From Stictocephala bisonia (Eukaryota > Arthropoda > Insecta > Hemiptera > Membracidae), in contig JAQJVL010000282.1 in assembly GCA_035578905.1 (NCBI GenBank), positions 248,001 to 312,000 of the forward strand: DNA of 64,000 nucleotides. The letters are read 5' to 3'. Of this stretch, positions 47,160 to 58,269 are shown in pieces (the stretch's first letter is position 1; each line of letters begins with the position of its first letter). The position numbers were made by a program, and so were the translations under genes. Below the pieces are notes generated by a model. That model was not told where the DNA came from, did no database searches, and saw only the letters and a program-made list of their open reading frames with translations.

Positions 47160-49446
47160 GAGGCCCGTGATGTATGCACGCACAGTGAGGTGGGATACAG
47201 CGATGATTTAGGCTCGTGAGGTATGCACGCACAGTGAAGTGGGATACTGTGATGATTTAGGCCCGTGAGGTATGCACGTACAGCGAGGTGGGATACAGCG
47301 ATGATTTAGGCCCTTGCAGAATGCACGCACAGTGAGGGGGGATACAGCGATGATTAAGGACCGTGAGGTATGCATGCACAGTGAGGTGGGATACAGCGAT
47401 GATTGAGGCCCGTGAGGTATGCACGCACAGTGAGGTGGGATACAGCGATGATTTAGGCCCGTGCGGAATGCACGCACAGTGAGGTGGGATACAGCGATGA
47501 TTGAGGACCGTGAGGTATGCACGCACAGTGAGGTGGGATACAGCGATGATTTAGGCCCGTGCGGAATGCACGCACAGTGAAGTGGGATACAGCGATGATT
47601 GAGGACCGTGAGGTATGCACGCACAGTGAGGTGGGATACAACGATGATTTAGGCCCGTAAGGTATGCACGTACAGTGAAGTGGGATACTGTGATGATTTA
47701 GGCCTGTGAGGTATGCACGTACAGTGAGGTGGGATACAGCGATGATTTAGGCCCGTGAGGTATGCACGTACAGTGAAGTGGGATACTGTGATGATTTAGG
47801 CCCGTGAGGTATGCACGTACAGTGAAGTGGGATACAGCGATGATTTAGGCCCGTGAGGTATGCACGTACAGTGAGGTGGGATACAGCGATGATTTAGGCC
47901 CGTGAGGTATGCACGTACAGTGAAGTGGGATACTGTGATGATTTAGGCCCGTGAGGTATGCACGTACAGTGAAGTGGGATACAGCGATGATTTAGGCTCA
48001 TGAGGTATGCACGCACAGTGAAGTGGGATACTGTGATGATTTAGGCCCGTGAGGTATGCACGTACAGTGTGGTGGGATACAGCGATGATTTAGGCCCGTG
48101 CAGAATGCACGCACAGTGAGGTGGGATACAGCGATGATTAAGGGCCGTGAGATATGCACGCACAGTGAGGTGGGATACAGCGATGATTTAGGCCCGTGCA
48201 AAATGCACGCACAGTGAGGTGGGATACAGCGATGATTGAGGACCGTGAGGTATGCACGCACAGTGAGGTGGGATACAGCGATGATTTAGGCTCGTGAGGT
48301 ATGCACGCACAGTGAAGTGGGATACTGTGATGATTTAGGCCTGTGAGGTATGCACGTACAGTGAGGTGGGATACAGCGATGATTTAGGCCCTTGCAGAAT
48401 GCACGCAGTGAGGTGGGATACAGCGATGATTGAGGACCGTGAGGTATGCACGCACAGTGAGATGGGATATAGCGATGATTGAGGCCCGTGAGGTATGCAC
48501 GCACAGTGAGGTGGGATACAGCGATGATTGAGGCCCGTGAGGTATGCACGCACAGTGAGGTGGGATACAGCGATGATTTAGGCCCGTGCAGAATGCACGC
48601 ACAGTGAGGTGGGATACAGCGATGATTGAGGACCGTGAGGTATGCACGCACAGTGAGATGGGATATAGCGATGATTGAGGCCCGTGAGGTATGCACGCAC
48701 AGTGAGGTGGGATACAGCGATGATTGAGGACCGTGAGGTATGCACGCACAGTGAGGTGGGATACAGCGATGATTGAGGCCCGTGAGGTATGCACGTACAG
48801 TGAGGTGGGATACAGCGATGATTGAGGCCCTTGAGGTATGCACGCACAGTGAGGTGGGATACAGCGATGATTGAGGCTCGTGAGGTATGCGCGCACAGCG
48901 AGGTAGGGTACAGCGATGATTGAGGCCCGTGAGGTATGCACGTATAGTGAGGTGGGATACAGCGATGATTGAGGCCCGTGAGGTATGCACGTACAGTGAG
49001 GTGGGATACAGCGATGATTGAGGCCCGTGAGGTATGCACGCACAGTGAGGTGGGATACAGCGATGATTGAGGCCCGTGAGGTATGCACGCACAGTGAGGT
49101 GGGATACAGCGATGATTGAGGCCCGTGGGGTATGCACGCACAGTGAGGTGGGATACAGCGATGATTGAGGCTCGTGAGGTATGCACGCACAGTGAGGTGG
49201 GATACAGCGATGATTGAGGCCCGTGAGGTATGCACGTACAGTGAGGTGGGATACAGCGATGATTGAGGCCCTTGAGGTATGCACGCACAGTGAGGTGGGA
49301 TACAGCGATGATTGAGGCCCGTGGGGTATGCACGCACAGTGAGGTGGGATACAGCGATGATTGAGGCTCGTGAGGTATGCGCGCACAGCGAGGTAGGATA
49401 CAGAGATGATTGAGGCCCGTGAGGTATGCACACACAGTGAGGTGGG
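47160..49446. repeat. 49-bp minisatellite, about 46 copies
   Basis: The unit GAGGTATGCACGCACAGTGA, GGTGGGATACAGCGATGATT and GAGGCCCGT is repeated about 46 times. The left half mostly has TTTAGGCCC, the right half (from about 48400) TTGAGGCCC. A marker block (AGTGAAGTGGGATACTGTG, then a CGTACAG unit, then a TGCAGAATGCAC unit) recurs at 47233, 48017 and 48311, i.e. 16 and 6 units apart, indicating segmental duplications within the array. All three minus frames lack stops over long distances. Since 49 is not a multiple of three, each long frame cycles through all phases, giving up to 431 codons that I reject as protein. Confidence 0.97.
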
Positions 49447-51187
49447 TTTGTTTACGTCGCGATGGCCATCGACCCGAAGACCGCTCAATGCCGGTCGGCC
49501 CACTCTGTTGTCAAGGTCAATACCCCATTCCATTTGGGCGCCGTGCCGACAAGACGTGACCTCATCACGATATTGTGTCACAAGTCAAGATGGCCCCAAA
49601 ACCTCTAGTGTTTTTGTACAAACTAAAGAGATTATCGATTCTGCCTAAACGAACCGTGCTAAACCCTTCATACAGGTATGATAACAGTTTTGACCTTCAC
49701 TTATTAGAGATTCGAATCTATCCGATAAGGACTTGTTATTGTTGAATTAGCTGGCAATCGACTATCAACTACGTAGTTTTTATGCTCTATTTTTTTATCT
49801 AACATTAAGTTAGATGTTAAAGGGGAATTAGACTATGGTTAACTACGCACTGGATGATTTTATCGGATTTTTTATCATGTTAAATCATTTCTTCGATTTA
49901 CAGTTTTTTAAATCAATTTGTTGAACCCGTCCTCAAGTTAATTGCCAAAAGTAAAATGTTACATTTTAGATATTTAATAAGTATCAGTAGCGTTGTCAAT
50001 GAAATAACAAAACAATCACAAAATATAAATAAGCAGTATGATACTGACTTAAAACATATCTTTAAATGTACTGTAATGCTAAAACTAGTTTTTTTCAGCA
50101 TAAACAAGCTATTTTTTTATTTTGAATTATCTGAACAAAAGTTCATAATGTACAAAACTAAATTATAAAACTATCCTTCACTTCCTTACAATCCCAAACG
50201 AAACGGTTTTCTGATTTTGCTCAATAATTTTGCAATATTGACTAGTAGTATTATTTAGCAACTATACTCAAGAGGTTGATATATTGGACCTTCGTCTTGG
50301 ATGTTGGTGTTGGAACTCATGCCCATCAACTTAGATACTATCTCCTCTACAATTACCTTTACAATGTCCTACGTTGAAGTTTTCACCATCTTACTTTAAT
50401 CCCCAGCCCACCTCGTGATTTGTGTAATCCACTGCAGATTCTCTAGGTTTAAGGCAGTGCAATGCAAATGATCTACGTAGAATAATGGTACCATAATGTA
50501 AGCTTCCTCAACTTCTCAATCGTAGATTATATTTCATGTCACTTTGCAAATATCTACGTTTTTGTTTACATTCGTGTCTTCAGGTTTGTAGATCATCTGG
50601 CATACATTGATCAAAGTCTCCAACGTGTCTATTAGGAGAGTAGGTATTTTTCAATATATTTAGTTTAGTTCGAATATTTTGTTTGAACAAAATTAAAGCT
50701 GGGATTCTCTCAGGAGCAATCTTCACTTTCGTACTTTGAAGGACACAAGTCATCTGGTTCGTTCTTTCTCCATTGTGTGAAGTTCCATTTTGTTAGTTTT
50801 ACCCATTTTGATGACGTGGAGCTTTGACAATATCATAAGTCGATGTAACTATCATCAAAGTGTTGAGTCTATTGAGAATAAACGATAAAATAGTTACCAC
50901 GAATAACAAATATGCAAACTCATCTTTCAATATTTGAACCATGAAGAATGTTTAATTGAATTAATTGTACTGTCATCAAAAAATGTGTAATAATCTTAGT
51001 GTTTTGTACATTTAACCGTTTTGTACTGTAGGCTACTGCTATAACAAAATAAATGCCCTAGATCTTGTTTCTAAAGAAGATTTGAAAATCACTAAGATCG
51101 ATTATACATCGACAGGATTTATTTAAGTTGATATGTTAATATCTTGTTCATTGTCTGAATTGACAGATTTACGAACAGTTCTGTCTG
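49447..51187. other. Non-coding DNA; GC-rich patch at 49450-49640
   Basis: 49450-49640 is CpG- and GC-richer with open frames on both strands, but no family signal. The rest is AT-rich. No gene supported. Confidence 0.4.
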
Positions 51188-51227
51188 ACTCTACACTTCT
51201 ACATCTTAGTGATGAGAAGTGTAGAGT
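51188..51227. other. Compact hairpin, 17-bp stem with one bulge
   Basis: ACTCTACACTTCT-a-CATC (51188-51205) pairs exactly with GATGAGAAGTGTAGAGT (51211-51227), with a single bulged A and a 5-base loop. At 40 bases it is short for an animal pre-miRNA, but the pairing is far better than background. Confidence 0.8.
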
Positions 51228-51766
51228 TGTTCATAACTGATTGCTTCCTGAGACTAAGCGGAAGAAACCATGAACTAATAAAATAGTGTAACATTCTATA
51301 GTGTAAAGTCTCCTTCAAAGTTCCCTGTAGGTATCATTAGTTTAGCCGATTTGCAGAGTATTAAATCTCAGACGTCTCATCACCTCTTTCTCTCCTTACT
51401 TGAGACAGGTAAATAGTTGTTCTTGCGGGATAGCCTTATAAAATAAGGAATCATAAATAGGTAAAGTGACATAAATAATTGATATGGAAAGTTAAGCTAG
51501 TCTATAATGGTCGATTGATCAAATTCACACTAATGTCCAGTATAATTATTGTTAAGTTTATAAAATCCTTGCTAAAGTAAGAGGAGTTGAAAATGAAAGT
51601 AAAAATGTTAGATCGATCGAGCATTCTACTACATGCTTATTCTTTGAAAACTTAGAAATACTAGCTGAGCACGATTGATTCGGAGGTTTTTTTGCAGAGT
51701 CCGCAATTAAAAACTACTCTATGATTCTGATCTCCTGATACTTTGCCAACTTGGAAATTCAAGGAT
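51228..51766. other. Non-coding DNA
   Basis: No gene. The 18-bp word ATGATTCTGATCTCCTGA at 51721-51738 recurs on the other side of the hAT element. Confidence 0.5.
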
Positions 51767-53517
51767 ATCAAGATCAGGCCCGAAACTAAGGGGAGGCAAG
51801 GGTGCACGTGCCCCGGGCGGCAGGATTTTGGGGGCGGCAGGGAAAAAATAAAAATAATTAAAACGTAAAAGTAGGTATTTGAATTTTGTAGTGTTGGGTC
51901 AGTCAACTGTAGGCCTATGCGTTATATGATACCAATAAAATAAGTTTGTGTATTTATAAATTATAATAAACAAGGTACAGTTTACTTTTTACACGTTTAC
52001 ATTGGAATAATATTAACTTACTAGCTCCAGCTAGCAGCCGATATCGGGTGAAATCAACCACACGTTCTTTCTACCTTTTCATCAGTAATTTTCAAAGCCT
52101 GAGTCATCCAGTCTTTGTATAAAATACGCCCCCCTCTTCATCCGCCGATATCATGCTCCCGCACACAAATGATGAACTGACTGCGAATAGTACACTTGAA
52201 CGAAGAACCAGACAAGAAACTAGGAAGATATTACCGAACCCAAATTCATAGCTGAAAACAACGGTGTAATTATAGAGAAAAAAAGAAAAGAAAGAAGAAC
52301 AAATGCCTAGTGAGATGTGAGAAAATGAAGCCTCTGACTCGCATGCTGAAGACTTGTTTAGAATGTCTTTCTTAGAAGTCATTGACAGGATAAACACTGA
52401 ATTAAATACAAGGTTTGGAGAATATAAATGGAAAAGTTGGATTTTTAAGCGGTGTTCAAATTCTTGATATCGAAGTAAATGATTTAAATAGTAAGGCAGA
52501 AGCTTTGGCAAATATTTGCCATAAGGATCTGAATAAAGAAGAATTTATGTTTGAAGTTGAAAGTATCGTGCATTTGCAGTAGAGCAAGATTTTAAGGATC
52601 CTACACCCCTTTCAATGCTCTTATTTATAAACATAAACTTCAAGCAGCTTATTCAAACATAACCACAGGACTGACGATGTACGTAACAGTTCTTGTTTCA
52701 GTTGCCTCTGGAGAAAGAAGTTTTAGTAAATTAAAACTCATAAAAAAACTACCTAAGAAGTTCAATGAGGCTAATTAACCTTGGTATTATATCAATCGAA
52801 CATAAGAGATCTCTATTCAATTACGATGCTCTGCATCGAATAAATCTCGCAAAATTAAACTGAAGAACTGACATTATAACAGAACAGTGTACCTTAGTAT
52901 ATATGGCATGTGTTATATAAGACTAACTATAATTTGTATAATTACTGATACAGGGATGCTTTGTACTAGTTAACTTATGTACCGTGAAGTCTTATGTACT
53001 TTTTAGCATTTAAAATAAATAAATACCAGTTGCTCATAATATTTCAGATAGATAAAATGATAGAAGTACAGTTCATAATAATTATTTGTTTTTTGTTTAG
53101 TATCACAAGCTGTAACCCAATTGCCAAGCATTATTGAATTATTATTATTATTATCATGACAATACTTATTTTGACGCTTTTATTTTGTACAACTTCACTT
53201 TTGTTTGAAAATTTTTTTGAATTTGAAAGTGATTTGTGATTCTTCTTTGGCAATGCAGCAAGTAGAAATTACTTAATTATTAGAATATATCTACAACGAC
53301 ACAGTTTTCAACAAACTGCACATTTAATTTGATTTGCTGTGAATGTTTTTAAATTAAACTTAAATAAATGTAAATGTTTTACAAATTCAAATGTGATGGT
53401 TTATATTTTACCTCGCCTAATTTTTGTTAAGTTATTGACATTTATCTATCCGGGAGGGGGCGGCAGTCAAATTTTTGCCCCCCTGAAAAAAATCGTTGTT
53501 CCGGCCCTGATTAGGAT
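51767..53517 (+). mobile_element. hAT DNA transposon, internally decayed, with TIRs
   Basis: The left end starts CAGGCCCGAAAC (51775). The right end, read inward on the minus strand, starts CAGGGCCGGAAC (ending at 53509). Both ends share the GGGGGCGGCAG subterminal block. The flanking 8 bases ATCAAGAT and ATTAGGAT (6 of 8 identical) fit an old hAT target duplication. Between the ends lies a broken hAT transposase (52290-52863) on the plus strand. The end sequences are of the CAGGGCCGG... type common to a group of animal hAT elements. The element is about 1.7 kb and has lost most of its transposase. Confidence 0.85.
52290..52863 (+). pseudogene. hAT transposase remnant (C-terminal)
   Basis: Readable pieces, in shifting frames, are FRMSFLEVIDRINTELNTRF near 52355, LSGVQILDIEVNDLNSKAEA near 52445, SVASGERSFSKLKLIKK (52693-52745) and, after a one-base shift, LRSSMRLINLGIISIEHKRS then LFNYDALHRINLAKLN before a TGA at 52861. 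The SVASGERSFSKLKLIK and SIEH blocks are the hallmark of the C-terminal hAT dimerisation domain. The DNA-binding zinc finger and most catalytic parts are missing. Confidence 0.85.
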
Positions 53518-55380
53518 TGAGCAGGAGGTTCTGTTGAGTTGCGAAAAACCCCAGCATGATTCTGATCTCCTGACAAGGAAACACCATTAGTCTACTTCTA
53601 CACGTTTGTGGTCAGTTTGGTGAAATGTATAAGAACTCTATTTCATCAGTTTTAGATAGACAAAAGCTTCATTATTCATACAATGATGATGGATATCATA
53701 TCCATATTACGTTATCGTATATTATGTACAGATTTACCCTGACTATCCCCATGTGAATGCATAAGCACATAACCCAACGGTCATAAGCCACATAAGCCAA
53801 CGCAAGTCGAGTAAGTCTAAACCAGGAGTCCTTAAATACTTACCTCCATTTAACTTATCTAAAATCTCATAATACTATGAATAGGTATAATGGTATTTTG
53901 TAACAGTTAAAATGCTGTCATTTTGTAATCAGCACATTCTCACTGTATCACAATCCTTTGTTATTTTTACAATGGGGGCACCACAATCACCATTAATGAC
54001 TTAGATATGAGACTTTCCCCTTTCAGTGACCTTAGCTCGTCTTTAATATTTTGTCTCAAGGTTAAAGATAGCATGTGTTTGTTTGATATATTTTGTTTGT
54101 TATTATTATTTTATAAAGAAATAAAAAAATGGAACTTTTTAATATCACCATAAATGCAAGGCGACCAAGTGCTATCCCATCTTCACCGATAACCAACTGT
54201 CTATAGTCGAAGTCTATACAATAATTTTAGTTTTGTTTTAGGTTGAACAAATTCAATAAAGTTGTTTCTTGTTTATGCGCCTCCTATTTAATTCTCGCCG
54301 GGTATTGAGTTGAATTATGATTGTTCAGCCATATTTACGGTAAATTTGGGAACAATTAATTGTAGGAGCTAAATTTGGAGATTTGTCAATCGATCGTATT
54401 TTAGAGACCGAAATGCTTTTAAAATCTTGTTATTTCTAAAGATTTTAAGCCTGCCAATAAGAAATTTAGCTGCGTCCCTGAATGGGTTAACGTATATAAT
54501 ATTTTTCAGAGATTTAAGGCCACTTGACTTTGATATTTTCTAGTTATGAGAAGTGTTTATGACAATGCTCGTGGGTAGGTGACGTTGGCCGTGACTCCCA
54601 AGCGTGAGCAAGTCATTTCGGAACCGCCATCCGACTCACTTCTCACCGCTTCTCATGAGAAGTCCCCCTTGTTTTTCAGACTGTCTTCCCTGCCAGCATT
54701 GCACGGAACAATTATACCGACTCTGGAATTACATTCGCCGCGGAAATTGTAGTTAGCTTTTCATCTCGCCGAATTGAATAAAGTCTGTCATTCTTGAGGT
54801 TAGATATAGGAGATTTGCTTTCGTCTATTTTTAAATGCTATAAAGTATGCTTTAGTTACTAGCGTTTTCGAATGAATAATGTGTGTTAGAGCTCGGTATC
54901 GTGTCTTAATTATAATATTTCCATTAGACCGTTATCTTAGATGGAATGTCATTAGTTGAGGATTACAAACATGAGAGTACTAGAGTTTCTTTCTAAATCC
55001 TAAACACAATTTTACTGTGATAGATATAATTATGTAGTGTACAACATTTAGGTGTCTTATATGTAACATTATTTTAAAAAACGCCATCAGTCACACTTGA
55101 CAAAAATCAAATAAAAACTGTTTAATCATGCTCGTCTCAATGGTAAAGTCTGATGACTTTTACATCTAAATATCGTAAATATCGCACAAAAGTTGGTTAA
55201 AAATTTGCTGTAGAATAACACAATAGTATAAATAAGATAAATATCTACGCATTAAAAATAAAAATACATCGAAAACAGAAATGTGGTGCATTTTTTGTTC
55301 TTCGTGGTATTACGAAACAAAAAATTCAGATTGCATTTTTTCTCAACTCTTGACAAATGCATCGTGCCCTGTTGTTCCAG
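53518..55380. other. AT-rich DNA, possible intron of CrebA-like gene
   Basis: No gene. The word ATGATTCTGATCTCCTGA (53556-53573) repeats 51721-51738. A GC-richer patch at 54560-54790 holds an acceptor-like CTTGTTTTTCAG (ending about 54680) but no readable exon. Confidence 0.45.
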
Positions 55381-55553
55381 ATGACAGAGATGTTTAAGGT
55401 AAGGGCGAGGATGACTAGAATTTTACGCTTAGGCCAAGACCCAAGTGACACCTTTGTCTGTTGCAAATGACGGAGTTGTTCAAGGTGCCTTGCGAGGAGA
55501 ACTGGAATACCGCGCTGATGCCAAGCTCCAAATGACACCTTTGTCTGTTGCAG
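55381..55553 (+). pseudogene. Two decayed tandem copies of the CrebA exon 5' part
   Basis: Starting at 55381 and 55467, two units of 86 and 87 bp repeat the first part of the exon at 55554, including the preceding splice acceptor. The first has GTTGTTCCAG|ATGACAGAG, then a donor-like AAG|GTAAGG after 18 bases. The second has TCTGTTGCAA in place of TCTGTTGCAG, so its acceptor is destroyed. It codes MTELFKVPCEENWNTAL and then stops. The tail of each unit matches the exon interior (CCAAGTGA). They are duplications of the exon border, not separate exons. Confidence 0.75.
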
Positions 55554-55752
55554 ATGACGGAGGTGTTCAAGGTGCAGGGTGAGGAGGACTGGAGTGCCGC
55601 ACTACTAGATGTCAAGCCCCAAGTGATCCTGCATGACCGACTGATGACAGACGCGGCACTCGGTACGGCACCAATCAAGACAGAACACTCCTACTGCAGC
55701 CTCACCGTCAGTGGTTCAGACAGCCCGCCAGACTCCCCACTAGAAATGGAAG
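55554..55752 (+). CDS. CrebA: CrebA/CREB3-like transcription factor, internal exon
   Basis: A 199-bp exon lies between acceptor TTTGTCTGTTGCAG (ending 55553) and donor AG|GTCAGT (from 55753). It starts in phase 0 and ends in phase 1. The 66 residues begin MTEVFKVQGEEDWSAALLDV and include VILHDRLMTDAALG and PIKTEHSY, then a Ser/Asp/Pro-rich stretch SGSDSPPDSPLEME. The LHDRLMTDAALG and KTEHSY blocks are the conserved N-terminal activation-region motifs of insect CrebA and vertebrate CREB3L1/2, ER-anchored bZIP factors that control secretory-pathway genes. The bZIP and membrane segment are coded by other exons not seen in this window. The third-base pattern is clearly coding, unlike its surroundings. 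The start and end are inferred from splice consensus only. Confidence 0.8.
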
Positions 55753-57915
55753 GTCAGTTAAACATTGTCCCAAATAATATATAAATTGATTACCATTCAA
55801 ACTAGCAGTTCAAGAAATATACAGGTTGATTAATGAGACTTTAATGGGATAGTTCTTCAATATGATGTGCACGGTAGGTAGGTTGGAGAGCTCTCCTTTA
55901 CCGTGTCTACTGTACGTAGGTTTGGGAATCTCTTCGATAGGGTGTGTACGGTAGGTTGGTTGGGGAGCTGTAATTTACCGTGTCTACTGTAGGTAGGTTG
56001 GCGAATCTCTTCGATAGCGTGTTAATGATAGGTGGGTGGGGGATGGCTTCAATTGCATGTGTACAGTAGGTTGGTGGGGAGCTCTAAAATAGTATGTGTA
56101 TGGCAATATTTGGAGGGGGTTCTTTCATTGCGTGTGACGGTGGTTAGGGCGACAGGACCATTCAAACCAATATATTGCATCTGAGTACCTGTGATAATTG
56201 ACATGCTCTCTTCCGGAAGTAATACAATTTTCGAGTGACTGCAATCGAATAAAAACGTGAAACTAAAATCGAATAAAATTGTTTGTAAACCAGAAGTAAA
56301 TTAATTGTACTCTCTACGAAGGTTTCCAACTTACTTTTAATCATCTGGTCTTCAATTGTATAAACATGACATTAAAATGTTAAATTGGATATTCGGGATG
56401 CCCGTGTTTAGTTAACCAACAAACCATACGAATCGACATTTCTCTTCGTTAACGGTTTCTTTTGCGTGGATAATTTGTGAGGATGTGGATTCCAACAAGT
56501 GAACCAAGACAGAACCAATCTATCTTGAAAAATAATAGAGTAGCGGAGAACAAGTACAGTATTAGAATAGATGGACGTTTTATAGGTAAATGTTGCCTAT
56601 TGATATTTTGTTGTCAGTAAACAAGAGCAGCAGTTTGAACTCCGTAGTCGGGAACGACTGGTATATCTTCATTGCAATGTACTCTGGTATCTCTGCTGCC
56701 ACTTAGCGTTGTCATGCCGTGACTTCCGGCCTGCTCAAGTCAACGCACATTTAATTAGGCTGGTTATTTCAGTTTTAGTCGCAAGTGTTGTCACAATAGA
56801 ATGGTTACCACGGCAAAAATGGCCGGTACCTTTCTAGATGTTGGGTAGGTGGTACCCCCACACGCCACAGTCGGCATCTTAGTTTATGGAGTACTCTTAG
56901 TAATACGACATACCCAACGGCATCTCACTGAAATCTCGTTTACGATTAACAGTGGGATATTTTCTCACAGTTGTTCAACAAAAATCTTAGATATTTAATT
57001 AAATTTGTTTTTATACCTGTCGGAGAAAAAACGACACATAAAAGAATACAGCATCGTAAATACAATATTGCTCAGTTCGAGTTTTTATACAAAGTAAATT
57101 AGCTTACTAGTTAAAATGTTAAAGAACATAAAGGTTATGTAAGTTCATGTGCAATGTTAACGTCAGTATAATCCTCGTAAGCCACTCTTTGGCCAATAGC
57201 TTAGGTCGGAGTTTCATAGCAAGTTTTTAGGTTCTTTATCTGGAAAATTTATCATACCAAGTCAGCACCTTCTGGTGCCGTTTTAGCAGCTATGATATTT
57301 TTTTAAAGAAGTCATTTATCAAACAGTTGCACATACCGAAATATACAGTCCATTTTTTTTATTAACTCATTTTTTATAATTGCGTAATATGTAGGCCTAC
57401 TTACATTAAGGAGGCACAATAATTCGGCAACAGTGACTCAGGAAATTCTTTACTTTCTCTTGTAATGAAGTATAAATGTCAATTGAGTCAATTAATTGAA
57501 TATTACACTGTGCATTTTCAAATAATCGATTTCTCGTGGTTAGCCGATTTTATTATGTTTATATTTCCAGTTCTACGATCCATTTTTGGGTTTAAAATAA
57601 CTTGTGAAATTGATTTACCTATTAATTATTTTTTTACATTATTGAAAAATTGTTGACTCTTCTTTGATCAAATTTGAGTTTTTTTTAATTATGTACACTG
57701 AAGAATTATTGTTACCTTTTTAATTTATAATTGTTTTATTATTCTAACAAACAAATATGAAAAATACTTTTTACACTAAGTACTTTTTACTTTTTACCAA
57801 TAGTTCAGTAAAATGCGTATACTGTAGTATACTTTTACACAAATAAAGTGTAAATATTGAACTTTTTTACGTTTTTACTTATGATATTCGTAAATTAGGT
57901 ACATGAATTAGAGCT
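55753..57915. other. Intronic DNA downstream of CrebA-like exon
   Basis: No further CrebA exon is readable. Contains the GT-rich repeat at 55860-56110. 56640-56900 is slightly GC-richer without a supportable frame. Confidence 0.5.
55860..56110. repeat. Degenerate ~76-bp tandem repeat, about 3 copies
   Basis: TTACCGTGTCTACTGTA(C/G)GTAGG followed by a CGAATCTCTTCGATAG(C/G)GTGT-type block recurs at about 55898 and 55974, with a weaker third copy (TAGGTGGGTGGGGGATGG, TGTACAGTAGGTTGGTGGGG). Confidence 0.65.
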
Positions 57916-58203
57916 CTAAGAACGGCTGCCATGCAGTTCCCCCGGCGGTCGAAGGGACTAATTAGGGTCGATAATCCTCTGTCCCAAAAATGTCTGCAGT
58001 TCCCCCGGTGGTCACTCCGGCGCACTCCGCTAACCTAACCTAACCTAACCTAACCTAAAAAACCCCAATAGGACAGGAGGCAGGGCTGAAAGTGACCGCC
58101 GGGGGAATTGCAGTACACCCTAGAAGGGGCTCCGGGGGAACTGCAGGTACCCTCCGGGGGCTTACCCTGACCGCCGGGGGAACTGCAGAACGCCCCTAAG
58201 AAC
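57916..58203. mobile_element. MITE-like element with 8-bp TSD and telomeric core
   Basis: A 272-bp element (57924-58195) is flanked by identical 8-bp CTAAGAAC repeats (57916-57923, 58196-58203). Its ends are ~27-bp inverted repeats sharing an exact 19-bp block TGCAGTTCCCCCGGCGGTC. That block recurs inside as subterminal copies (one more on the left; two diverged ones, near 58103 and 58128, on the right). The centre holds (CCTAA)n. An 8-bp duplication fits hAT, P or Merlin superfamilies. Ends beginning GG would suit Merlin, but this is inference. No coding capacity, so it must be mobilised in trans. Confidence 0.75.
58030..58058. repeat. Interstitial (CCTAA)n telomere-type run
   Basis: About 5.5 copies of CCTAA, the complement of the insect telomere repeat TTAGG, lie in the middle of the MITE-like element. 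No array or subtelomere surrounds it, so it is interstitial. Confidence 0.9.
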
Positions 58204-58235
58204 TACGATAAATTATATTATTTCTAACGAAACTT

Positions 58236-58269
<34 letters not shown>

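Noticed and set aside
48286..49581. 431-codon minus-strand frame with ~49-residue repeats
   Set aside because: Entirely explained by the 49-bp minisatellite. All three minus frames are similarly open, so there is no sign of frame-specific selection.
52104..52511. 135-codon minus-strand frame
   Set aside because: It lies antisense to the hAT transposase remnant and inside the transposon ends, with no family motif.
58030..58058. Chromosome end or telomere
   Set aside because: Only about 5.5 repeats, enclosed within a small transposon-like element and ordinary DNA on both sides.
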